The notes under the pieces were generated by a model. That model did no database searches. It was not told where the DNA came from and saw only the letters and a program-made list of their open reading frames with translations. Made by a program: the position numbers and the translations under genes. This document shows positions 27,001 to 34,360 of a stretch of 64,000 nucleotides of DNA, in pieces (positions within the stretch are counted from its first letter, which is position 1; each line of letters begins with the position of its first letter). Source of the stretch: Paenibacillus cremeus (GTDB taxonomy: Bacteria; Bacillota; Bacilli; Paenibacillales; NBRC-103111); NCBI RefSeq assembly GCF_007786445.1, contig NZ_VNJI01000031.1, positions 1 through 64,000 on the forward strand, given 5' to 3'.

Positions 27001-27873
27001 TCATTCCTTAACCCCGCCAAGCATGACACCATTCACAAAATATTTTTGGAAAAACGGGTACACCAGCATGACCGGGATCGTCGCCACCATGACGGTAGCC
27101 ATCTTGATGGACGGCCCGAGCAAAAATAAACTGTTCCCCCCGCCGGAGTAGGACGACTCATTCTCGAACAGCATGCTTCGCAGAAACAGCTGAAGCGGCC
27201 ATAGGTTTTTGTCGCTGATAAAGAAAATCGCGTTAAAAAACTCGTTCCACCGCGCAACGGCATAAAACAACGTGATGGTCGCAATCGCAGGCATGGAAAG
27301 CGGGATGACGATCCGGACCAGCGCAACCAAATCATTGCAGCCATCGATCCTTGCGGCATCAACCAAGCCCTCCGGCAGGGTAGAAAAGAAATTGCGCATA
27401 ATGATCAAATTGTAAGTATTCAGCGCACTGGGAATAATCAAGGCCCATACGCTGTTCATCAGCCCCAAGCTTTTCACGATCAAATAGGTCGGGATCACTC
27501 CCCCGCTGAACATCATCGTAAACACGATGAGGAACAGGATGACCCGGTGTCCCTTCAGGTTCGGCTTGGATAGCGCATATGCGGCCATCACCGTAAGGAT
27601 CATGCTGATGATCGTCCCGACGAGCGTGATAAACAGCGTAACTCCGTACGATGTCCACAGCTCTTTCATGGAGAACAAATACGTATACGAATCAAAGGTC
27701 AAGCTCCTTGGAAATAGATGAACGGTCGTGCTCAAATACTCGCTCAGCGGAATCACAGATACCACGAGCGTATCCCAGAACGGATACACCGTAATGAGTG
27801 CCAAGAGCGTAAGCAGGATAAAATTGATGTAATCAAACCAGCGACCTGCGGCCCCGATACGGTTCATGTTCAT
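27001..27873 (-). CDS. Sugar ABC transporter permease (LplC/YtcP-like)
   Basis: 290 residues, six membrane helices. The cytoplasmic coupling loop with the EAA motif appears as EGLVDAARIDGCNDLVALVRIVIPLSMPA in the expected place before TM5. It ends GVMLGGVKE, a frequent LplC ending. GGAGGAG precedes the ATG. It pairs with the permease at 27901 to form the channel of the importer. Confidence 0.92.
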   Translation of the reverse strand: MNMNRIGAAGRWFDYINFILLTLLALITVYPFWDTLVVSVIPLSEYLSTTVHLFPRSLTFDSYTYLFSMKELWTSYGVTLFITLVGTIISMILTVMAAYALSKPNLKGHRVILFLIVFTMMFSGGVIPTYLIVKSLGLMNSVWALIIPSALNTYNLIIMRNFFSTLPEGLVDAARIDGCNDLVALVRIVIPLSMPAIATITLFYAVARWNEFFNAIFFISDKNLWPLQLFLRSMLFENESSYSGGGNSLFLLGPSIKMATVMVATIPVMLVYPFFQKYFVNGVMLGGVKE

Positions 27874-27900
27874 GCTAGCTCTCCTCCTTCCAGCGTCCTA

Positions 27901-28875
27901 TTAATAAACCCCTTGCTCGCCCATCATTCGTGCCAGCCGATTCGCGATCACCAGCAGCGAAAAATTGATCAGCGACTTGAATAAGCCCACGGCTGCCGCT
28001 AAGCTGAACCGCCCTTCAGTCAAGCCGATACGGTACACATACGTGTCGATAATGTCCGCCACCTGGTATACGCCGGGATGATACAGCACGAAGATTTGCT
28101 CGAAGCCGGCCTCCATGACACTGCCGAGCCGCAGGATCAAGAGCAGCACGATGGTCCCGCGAATCGACGGGAGCGTGACATGGATCAGACGCTGCCATCG
28201 GCTTGCACCGTCCACTACGGCCGCTTCATAAAGCTGCGGATTAATCCCGGCCAGCGCAGCCATGTAGATGATCGTGTTCCAGCCGAATTCCTTCCAGATC
28301 ATGGAGAACACCATGGTACTGCGGAAGTATGATTCATCGCTCATGAACCCGACTGGAGTACCACCGAACGCCTTGATGAGATTGTTCACGACACCGCTGT
28401 CCGTCGACAGCAGGTTGATCATCAGCCCGCCGAGAATGACCCACGAAATGAAGTGCGGCAAGTAAATGACCGTCTGCACAGCTCGCTTAAAGCGAAGGAA
28501 CACAACTTCGTTTAGTAAAAGTGCGACGATGATCGGCGCCGGGAAGCCGAACGTCAGCCTGTAGAGGCTGATGACGATCGTGTTTTGCAGCACCTGCCAG
28601 AACTTATCCTGTGCGAATAAGTATTGGAAGTACTTGAGGCCAGCCCAATCGCTTCCCAAGATGCCTTTGGTGATGCTGAATTCTTTGAAAGCGACGATCG
28701 CTCCATACATCGGAATATAATGGAAGATTAAGTAGTACAGCATAGCCGGCGCCAGCATTAGATAAAGGTACCGATGGAACCAAAGGTATCCCCACAGCTT
28801 CGACTTGGGACGGACCCTTTTACTCGAAGCCTGCTTAACCGGAATGACGGTGAGTTCGCTTTTGGCGATGGACAT
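27901..28875 (-). CDS. Sugar ABC transporter permease (LplB/YteP-like)
   Basis: 324 residues. A basic cytoplasmic N-terminus (SSKRVRPKSKLWGYLW) is followed by six helices and the EAA loop (QLYEAAVVDGASRWQRLIHVTLPSI). The start ATG is preceded by TAGGAGGGG. It is the first gene of the operon. Only about 30 bases separate its start from an intrinsic terminator upstream, so expression probably depends on read-through. Confidence 0.92.
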   Translation of the reverse strand: MSIAKSELTVIPVKQASSKRVRPKSKLWGYLWFHRYLYLMLAPAMLYYLIFHYIPMYGAIVAFKEFSITKGILGSDWAGLKYFQYLFAQDKFWQVLQNTIVISLYRLTFGFPAPIIVALLLNEVVFLRFKRAVQTVIYLPHFISWVILGGLMINLLSTDSGVVNNLIKAFGGTPVGFMSDESYFRSTMVFSMIWKEFGWNTIIYMAALAGINPQLYEAAVVDGASRWQRLIHVTLPSIRGTIVLLLILRLGSVMEAGFEQIFVLYHPGVYQVADIIDTYVYRIGLTEGRFSLAAAVGLFKSLINFSLLVIANRLARMMGEQGVY

Positions 28876-28902
28876 CGCGTAATCCCCTCCTAAAAAAATA
28901 AA

Positions 28903-28942
28903 TAAAAAAAGACACAGCGTTGTTGTTCACAACGTTGTGTCT
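28903..28942 (-). terminator. Leader terminator (candidate attenuator) of the ABC/TauD operon
   Basis: On the minus strand, arms AGACACAACGTTGT (28929-28942) and ACAACGCTGTGTCT (28910-28923) form a 14-bp stem with one mismatch and a 5-base loop. Seven T and a further T-rich tail follow. The ribosome binding site of the permease gene begins about a dozen bases later, leaving no room for a promoter between. Alternatively it is simply the terminator of the EamA gene upstream. Confidence 0.75.
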
Positions 28943-29011
28943 CTGGTTGACCAGTCGACATAAGTTATTATCATTTATTCCTATGCGATTACTCGGTTAT
29001 TGCATATATGG

Positions 29012-29041
29012 ATGTTACCACCCATATCCAAACGTTGTCAA
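29012..29041 (-). promoter_or_regulatory. Probable promoter of the ABC/TauD operon
   Basis: On the minus strand TTGACA (29036-29041), 18 bases, then TAACAT (29012-29017). The -10 is enclosed by an inverted repeat ATATGG/CCATAT (29006-29027), a possible operator. It begins just after the EamA stop and would give a leader of about 125 bases ending in the terminator at 28903. Confidence 0.55.
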
Positions 29042-29043
29042 TA

Positions 29044-30003
29044 CTAAATTTCTTTGGCCGTCTTCCGTCCTGCGCCAAACCCCGCAAACAGCTGCGGAAA
29101 CTGCGGCAGCAGCATCCCGAGCAGCATGAGCAAGCAGCCGACGAACCCCCGCATGCCGAGCAGCTCGTCCAGCAGGAAGTACCCGCCAATCGCTGCAAAG
29201 ACGGATTCCAGACTGAAAATAATCGCCGCCTGCGTCGGATGCGCATTTTTCTGTCCTACGACTTGTAGCGTGTAGGCGATGCCGACGGACCCGATCCCGC
29301 CATAGAGCAGTGGAATCAATGCCTGCGATAGTCCAGACAAATCGATATGTTCCGTCACCAGCGCCACGCCGAAGCTTAGCAGCGAGCAGGTCACGATCTG
29401 CACAAAGCTCAGCTTCAGCACGTCCACCTTGCGTGAGAAATTGTCGATCATCAGAATATGAATCGACCAGAATAACGCCCCGATGAGCTCCAACAAATCG
29501 CCCTTCCCCAGCGTCAAATCATTGGTTACACATAGAAAAAATAACCCGACAACCGCTAGAATCGCACCGAGGCCACTGCTCAGGTTCAGGCGCTGCTTCA
29601 AGAACAGCCCTATAAACGGCACAATGACGATGTAAAGCCCTGTAACGAACGCGGCTTTCCCGGCTGTCGTGTACAGGAGCCCGATCTGCTGTAAAGAGGA
29701 TCCGCTGAATAAAATCAGCCCGGCCCAAATGCCGGGAAGCGCTGCTTTTTTAAATGAATTGGCGGTTTTCAGCGAGTGCGTGGCCGTGGCCGTAGCCGTA
29801 GCTGCAGCTTGTCCGGCGGCTTTTCGATCCAGCACCACAATCAGAGGAATTAACGATAGTGCGCCCAGGGCAAATCGTACCGCATTGAAGGTGAAGGGAC
29901 CGGTATAGGTCATTCCCTCCCGCTGGGCCACGAACGCGAAGCCCCAAATACAGGCAACAAAAAGAAGGATGAGGTTGGATTTCCAATGCGTCTGTTTACT
30001 CAT
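29044..30003 (-). CDS. EamA-family (DMT) transporter
   Basis: 319 residues with ten predicted membrane helices in two EamA repeats (about 10-160 and 175-305). Signatures are ACIWGFAFVAQREGMTYTGP, GLILFSGSSLQQIGLLYTTAGKAAFVTGLY and, near the end, SLESVFAAIGGYFLLDE. A hydrophilic insert with alternating Ala-Thr (AAATATATATHSLK) lies in the loop at about 65-80 and may be a low-complexity expansion. Family members export amino acids or metabolites; the substrate is unknown. AGGAG precedes the ATG. Its promoter overlaps a perfect inverted repeat at 30025. Confidence 0.88.
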   Translation of the reverse strand: MSKQTHWKSNLILLFVACIWGFAFVAQREGMTYTGPFTFNAVRFALGALSLIPLIVVLDRKAAGQAAATATATATHSLKTANSFKKAALPGIWAGLILFSGSSLQQIGLLYTTAGKAAFVTGLYIVIVPFIGLFLKQRLNLSSGLGAILAVVGLFFLCVTNDLTLGKGDLLELIGALFWSIHILMIDNFSRKVDVLKLSFVQIVTCSLLSFGVALVTEHIDLSGLSQALIPLLYGGIGSVGIAYTLQVVGQKNAHPTQAAIIFSLESVFAAIGGYFLLDELLGMRGFVGCLLMLLGMLLPQFPQLFAGFGAGRKTAKEI

Positions 30004-30024
30004 AAGCTGTCGCTCCTAGCATAT

Positions 30025-30068
30025 TAAACTCTTCTAAAGAGTTTATGCGATAAGAGCCGCTTTTTCAA
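30025..30068 (-). promoter_or_regulatory. EamA promoter with perfect inverted-repeat operator
   Basis: On the minus strand TTGAAA (30063-30068), 17 bases, then TAAACT (30040-30045). The -10 lies inside the perfect inverted repeat TAAACTCTT-CTA-AAGAGTTTA (30025-30045). No T-run follows, so a repressor site is more likely than a terminator. Confidence 0.5.
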
Positions 30069-30275
30069 TGCATGACATAGAAAAAGCACGTCCAGCATCC
30101 ATGTGCTGAGGGCGATGCAATGCTGACCACTCGGGCAAAGGGCATGTTGGGCATACGCTGCCTCACCAATAGGATGATTTTCGCCAACTAGGCTGAAGCG
30201 CTCCCTGCTATGGTTTACCATCTGCGCATAATGGCAAAAATGGATGTATTGCCATCATCCCAGGAGTGCTTTCGA

Positions 30276-31781
30276 ATGGAATTTATTACGAATCGGAGCA
30301 AGGACAGCCTTCCTCTATCGCATCAGCTTACCGATAATTTAGAGTTGTTGAAGCAAGTGTATGCCAACTGCTCGGACGTGGTCTTTCGCAGCTTTTCCAT
30401 CGGCCACCAGACCGCTGCTGCTGTTGTTTACATTGACGGGCTGGTCGACACTCAGCTTCTAGACATGCATGTGCTCGGTCCCTTGATGAAAGGTCCGCCT
30501 GAAGGCGAATCCATCCTTGATGAGTACATCAGCTCCTCGCTATCGGTTTCCAGCCTTCATCATGTCGAGCATGTTCAAGGGGTCATCGAGCATGTATCGG
30601 ACGGTCACCCCGTGCTTCTAATCGATCGACTGGAATATGGATACTCGTTCGGGATGAGCCGATGGGAAAAACGCTCGATCGAGGAGCCGGCAGCGGAATC
30701 GATCATTCGTGGTCCCAGAGAAGGATTTACAGAGACGATCGGTGTGAATACCTCGTTATTGCGAAGAAAAATCAAAAGTCCTGCATTGAAAATGATCTCG
30801 ATGGAGGTTGGAAGCTATACTCGCACTCACGTCATCGTGACGTATATTGAGGGATTGGCCAAGCCCAGCTTGATTGAGGAAGTGCAGCGCCGAATCGCTC
30901 GGATTAGGATAGACGGAGTACTAGAAAGCGGTAATATCGAGGAGATGCTTGAGGACCAGCCGTATTCTCCATTTCCGCAAGTAAAATCGACCGAGCGGCC
31001 GGATGTGGTCAGCGCCTCCTTGCTGGAGGGGAATGCAGCGATTTTAGTGGAAGGCACGCCGTTTGCTTTAATTGCGCCCACGACATTCTTTTCTTTGTTT
31101 CAATCGCCGGAGGATTATTACCAGCGGTATATGATCAGCACCTTTATTCGCTGGCTGCGCTATTTGTTCCTAGCCATTGCTCTGCTCCTGCCGTCCGCCT
31201 ATATCGCCATCCTGACGTATCATCAGGAGATGATCCCGACTTCATTGCTGCTTAGCATCGCGAAGTCTAGAGAGAATATCCCCTTCCCAGCCCTCGTTGA
31301 AGCGCTGCTAATGGAGATTTCGTTCGAAGCGCTGCGTGAAGCCGGCGTCCGGCTGCCTAAGCAGGTCGGTGCCGCCGTCAGTATCGTGGGTGCGCTTGTC
31401 ATTGGACAAGCTGCGACCTCTGCTGGGCTGGCCTCTTCACCGATGGTTATGGTCGTCGCCATCACAGGGATTGCTTCCTTCATGCTGCCTCAGTACAGCT
31501 TCGGGATTGCCATCCGGATGCTGAGGTTCCCGATTATGCTGCTATCCGGATTTCTCGGATTGCTCGGCATCATTCTTGGTGTGATTGTACTCACCCTTCA
31601 TCTGTGTTCTCTGAAATCATTCGGAGTACCCTATATGTCGCCGATTTCCCCTTCTCGGAAGGATGGCTTGAAGGATGTACTTTATCGCGCGCCGATCTGG
31701 GCCATGACGACACGATCGGTTTTTGCAAATGAGAACAATGAAGACCGACAGCCGCCTGATAATGGGCAAACTTCCGCCTGA
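30276..31781 (+). CDS. Spore germinant receptor A subunit (operon 2)
   Basis: 501 residues from the ATG at 30276 (MEFITNRSKDS), preceded by AGGAG with nine-base spacing. The frame opens at 30210 but the extra residues lack family similarity. The GerA pattern is complete: VVYIDGLVDTQLLDMHVLGPL in the cytosolic domain, RGPREGFTETIGVNTSLLRRKI, then the membrane part with NIPFPALVEALLMEISFEALREAGVRLP. It is a clear paralogue of the A subunit in operon 1, but diverged enough to suggest a different germinant response. Confidence 0.92.
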   Translation: MEFITNRSKDSLPLSHQLTDNLELLKQVYANCSDVVFRSFSIGHQTAAAVVYIDGLVDTQLLDMHVLGPLMKGPPEGESILDEYISSSLSVSSLHHVEHVQGVIEHVSDGHPVLLIDRLEYGYSFGMSRWEKRSIEEPAAESIIRGPREGFTETIGVNTSLLRRKIKSPALKMISMEVGSYTRTHVIVTYIEGLAKPSLIEEVQRRIARIRIDGVLESGNIEEMLEDQPYSPFPQVKSTERPDVVSASLLEGNAAILVEGTPFALIAPTTFFSLFQSPEDYYQRYMISTFIRWLRYLFLAIALLLPSAYIAILTYHQEMIPTSLLLSIAKSRENIPFPALVEALLMEISFEALREAGVRLPKQVGAAVSIVGALVIGQAATSAGLASSPMVMVVAITGIASFMLPQYSFGIAIRMLRFPIMLLSGFLGLLGIILGVIVLTLHLCSLKSFGVPYMSPISPSRKDGLKDVLYRAPIWAMTTRSVFANENNEDRQPPDNGQTSA

Positions 31782-31795
31782 AAGGAGACATTCGT

Positions 31796-32884
31796 ATGAT
31801 CGAGCAGGGTCGAATTTCGCCGATTCAGCTGGCGATTCTCATCCACCCGACCATTCTGGCCACAGCCTTGGTGACAATGCCGGCGTTAACCGCCAAGTAC
31901 GCCCATCAGGATTTGTGGCTTAGTCCGCTGCTAGCCGGTTTGCCGGGTGTCCTTGCCCTTATCGTGGCTTATCAACTGCATAAACAGTTTCCAGGTAAAA
32001 CGCCCATCCAATACTTTCAGGACATTCTCGGAACCTATTTGGGAAAAATGATAGGCCTAGTGTATCTTTTTATCTATATCCAGATCTGCGGCATGACCCT
32101 GCGGCAATATGCGGATTTTATCGCAGGTACTGTACTGCCACTTACACCAACTCTTATTACCGTGTCCAGTCTTGTGTTTGTATGTGCTCTCGCCGTTTAC
32201 GGAGGAGTGGAACTAATTGCCCGAAGCGCTCAAGCTTTGATCCCCATAGCGACTATAACTATTGTCTTCATGATCGTGGTCATGATCCCGGATATGGACT
32301 TCAAACAGATTAGGCCCATTCTGGGTGACGGCTTCCATCCTTTACTGCTTGGGGCGTGGGGGCCTGCCGGCTGGTTCAGCGAGGTCATGCTGTTTTCGTT
32401 TATTTTCCCTTTTGTAACTGAATCCCGCGGCGTATGGAAATGGAGCTGCATTAGCCTAATTGCTGTTGTGCTTACGACCATGATTGTGAACCTGGCCTGC
32501 TACTTAGTGCTGACCACCGTTCTTGAGGGGACGAGTTATCCCCTACTGATCGCCATTAGAAACGTCAGTTTATCCGATTTTTTCGAGCATGTGGAGTCGC
32601 TATTGATGGCTATATGGGTGATCGGACTTTTTGTCAAATTAGCTGTAATATACTACATCGTAGTGCTTGGACTGGCTCAATGGCTGCGATTGGACGATTA
32701 TCGCGTTCTGATCTTGCCGATCGGGTTCCTTCTGATGTTGTTCTCTCATTGGGCCGGCACGAATTCCCAATACATCGCCTTTCATGCTGCGAAATATGCT
32801 CCTTTCTACCTTCTGACCTTTCAATTCGTCCTCCCCGCTCTCCTGCTCATGGTAAGCACCATCAGAAGGGCGTGGAAAATATGA
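31796..32884 (+). CDS. Spore germinant receptor B subunit (operon 2), permease-like
   Basis: 362 residues, about ten helices, GerB family. It opens ISPIQLAILIHPTILATALVTMPAL, the family's usual first helix. AAAGGAGA lies upstream at good spacing. Its stop overlaps the start of the C subunit by four bases. It has a full-length permease core and is predicted to recognise the germinant. Confidence 0.92.
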   Translation: MIEQGRISPIQLAILIHPTILATALVTMPALTAKYAHQDLWLSPLLAGLPGVLALIVAYQLHKQFPGKTPIQYFQDILGTYLGKMIGLVYLFIYIQICGMTLRQYADFIAGTVLPLTPTLITVSSLVFVCALAVYGGVELIARSAQALIPIATITIVFMIVVMIPDMDFKQIRPILGDGFHPLLLGAWGPAGWFSEVMLFSFIFPFVTESRGVWKWSCISLIAVVLTTMIVNLACYLVLTTVLEGTSYPLLIAIRNVSLSDFFEHVESLLMAIWVIGLFVKLAVIYYIVVLGLAQWLRLDDYRVLILPIGFLLMLFSHWAGTNSQYIAFHAAKYAPFYLLTFQFVLPALLLMVSTIRRAWKI

Positions 32885-34095
32885 AATTGCCTTATCTACG
32901 TCTGGGAAGGCAGCTCATTGGGATCGCGGCTTTGTCTGCCCTTGTTTTGCTGAGCGGCTGCTGGGATCGGGTCGAGGTGAACGATCTGGCCTTGATTACC
33001 GGCGCAGCCGTCGACAAAGAGGATGAGCACCACCTGAAGCTTACGGTACAGCTCTTTTTGCCGAAGACGGCTGAAGGCGGCCAGATGGATGGGGTACAAG
33101 CCGGGGGGGCCGGTGGTGCACAAAGCTTGGTCCGCTCCGCCATAGGGAGCAACATTGCCGATGCCACCTCGAAGCTTCAGGAGCGATTATCCCGAAAGCT
33201 GTTCTGGGGACATTCCGAAGTATTCTTAATCAGCGAACAAATGGCGAAGGACGGGATTCAAGACGACATCGACTATTTAATGCGATCCTCAGAGCCCCGC
33301 GAAAGAGCGTACCTTTTCGTAACCAAAAAAGATGCTAGGGACGTGCTTAGCTATGAATCGAGCTTGGAGCGCAATACTTCGGAGGCGCTTCGAGAGCTGG
33401 CCAAGTCTCAAATCGAGCTGCAGGTCACCTTAAAAAAATTAGCCGAAATGCTGACCTCGGAAGCCGGAGCACAGGTGCTTCCAGTCGTTGAACTTCTTCC
33501 TCCCGGTCCGACGAGCGACAGTAAACGAACCATCGGATTTATATCGGGCTCCGCTGTATTCAAGCATGGGAAGCTGGTGGGTGAAGTGAATGATTCGGTG
33601 TCCAGAGGCATTCTATGGCTGCGCAATGAAATCAAGAAAGCCATCGTGACGGTGGAGGTGGAGGGCTACGAAGGCAATATTTCCTTAACTCTGTTACGGA
33701 GTCAAACACAATTAATCCCGCATTATGTGCAAGGGAAATGGACCATGGAAGTCCTGATAGATACGGTAGACGACGTTCTGCAAAACACGACGACGCTCAA
33801 TCTCGCAGCAGATCCTAAAGCAATTGCGATGGTGGAGAAAAAAATGAACGAAGCAATTAAGCTGAGAGTACAGAGCGCCCTGCAAAACATTCAGCAGAAA
33901 ATGAAGGCGGACGTCTTTGATTTCGCCGGCACCTTTCATCGATCTTATCCTAAGCCATGGAAGACCGCCAAGTCGGAATGGGACGAGCTATACCCGTCGA
34001 TCCCCGTCACGGTAAAAGTCAACGCGATCATACTTCGCCCTGGATTGACCAACATGAAACCGCCAGAGCAGAGCAGCCAGGAGTCGCCGCCATGA
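32881..34095 (+). CDS. Spore germinant receptor C subunit (operon 2), lipoprotein
   Basis: 404 residues from the ATG at 32881, which overlaps the B-subunit stop; an open frame further upstream is antisense-like read-through and is not used. The lipobox LLSGC is followed by WDRVEVNDLALITGAAVD. Other family features are DATSKLQERLSRKLFWGHSEVFLISE and the C-terminal helical domain (VEKKMNEAIKLRVQSALQNIQQKM). The stop overlaps the small gene that follows. Confidence 0.92.
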   Translation: MKLPYLRLGRQLIGIAALSALVLLSGCWDRVEVNDLALITGAAVDKEDEHHLKLTVQLFLPKTAEGGQMDGVQAGGAGGAQSLVRSAIGSNIADATSKLQERLSRKLFWGHSEVFLISEQMAKDGIQDDIDYLMRSSEPRERAYLFVTKKDARDVLSYESSLERNTSEALRELAKSQIELQVTLKKLAEMLTSEAGAQVLPVVELLPPGPTSDSKRTIGFISGSAVFKHGKLVGEVNDSVSRGILWLRNEIKKAIVTVEVEGYEGNISLTLLRSQTQLIPHYVQGKWTMEVLIDTVDDVLQNTTTLNLAADPKAIAMVEKKMNEAIKLRVQSALQNIQQKMKADVFDFAGTFHRSYPKPWKTAKSEWDELYPSIPVTVKVNAIILRPGLTNMKPPEQSSQESPP

Positions 34096-34319
34096 TTTGG
34101 AGAATCGTTTACATGGCCCTGGTGTCCTATCTATTGATTACTTGCATCCAGCTGCCTGCTGTGCTCAAGCTTCCCAAACGCGAGAAAGTAACCTTTTTCA
34201 TCCTATCGGCGTTTAACATCGCTTTAACATGCCTGCTCATCAAATACCCGGAGCTGCCCGGGCCGACCCATTTGATCAATGCGGTATTTGACCCGATCAG
34301 CCGCCTGCTCATGAAATAG
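34092..34319 (+). CDS. Small two-helix membrane protein, probable receptor D subunit (operon 2)
   Basis: 75 residues, two membrane helices (about 5-24 and 34-53), beginning MIWRIVYMALVSYLLITC. The ATG overlaps the C-subunit stop (ATGA). The tail LINAVFDPISRLLMK is amphipathic. Length and topology match the D subunits described beside Bacillus GerA-type receptors, which tune germination rate. Together with the 53-residue protein in operon 1, both receptor loci here have a fourth gene. Confidence 0.75.
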   Translation: MIWRIVYMALVSYLLITCIQLPAVLKLPKREKVTFFILSAFNIALTCLLIKYPELPGPTHLINAVFDPISRLLMK

Positions 34320-34360
34320 ACCCCCATCCAGCTTCATGTGGAATGAGGGTCTAATTTTTT
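34318..34360. terminator. Terminator of germinant receptor operon 2, shared with the LtaS-like gene
   Basis: AGACCC pairs with GGGTCT, extended by CAT/ATG across small bulges, followed by AATTTTTT on the plus strand. It starts inside the stop codon of the small protein. The converging LtaS-like gene ends at its other edge. Confidence 0.75.

Noticed and set aside
29006..29027. T-box riboswitch in the ABC/TauD leader, because of GGGTGGTAAC
   Set aside because: The match to the T-box core is partial, it overlaps the promoter -10, it is far from the terminator, and the downstream genes are not amino-acid related.
30231..30255. Inverted repeat ATGGCAA/TTGCCAT before germinant receptor operon 2
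   Set aside because: Short arms with an 11-base loop just upstream of the ribosome binding site; could easily be chance, so not listed as a feature.
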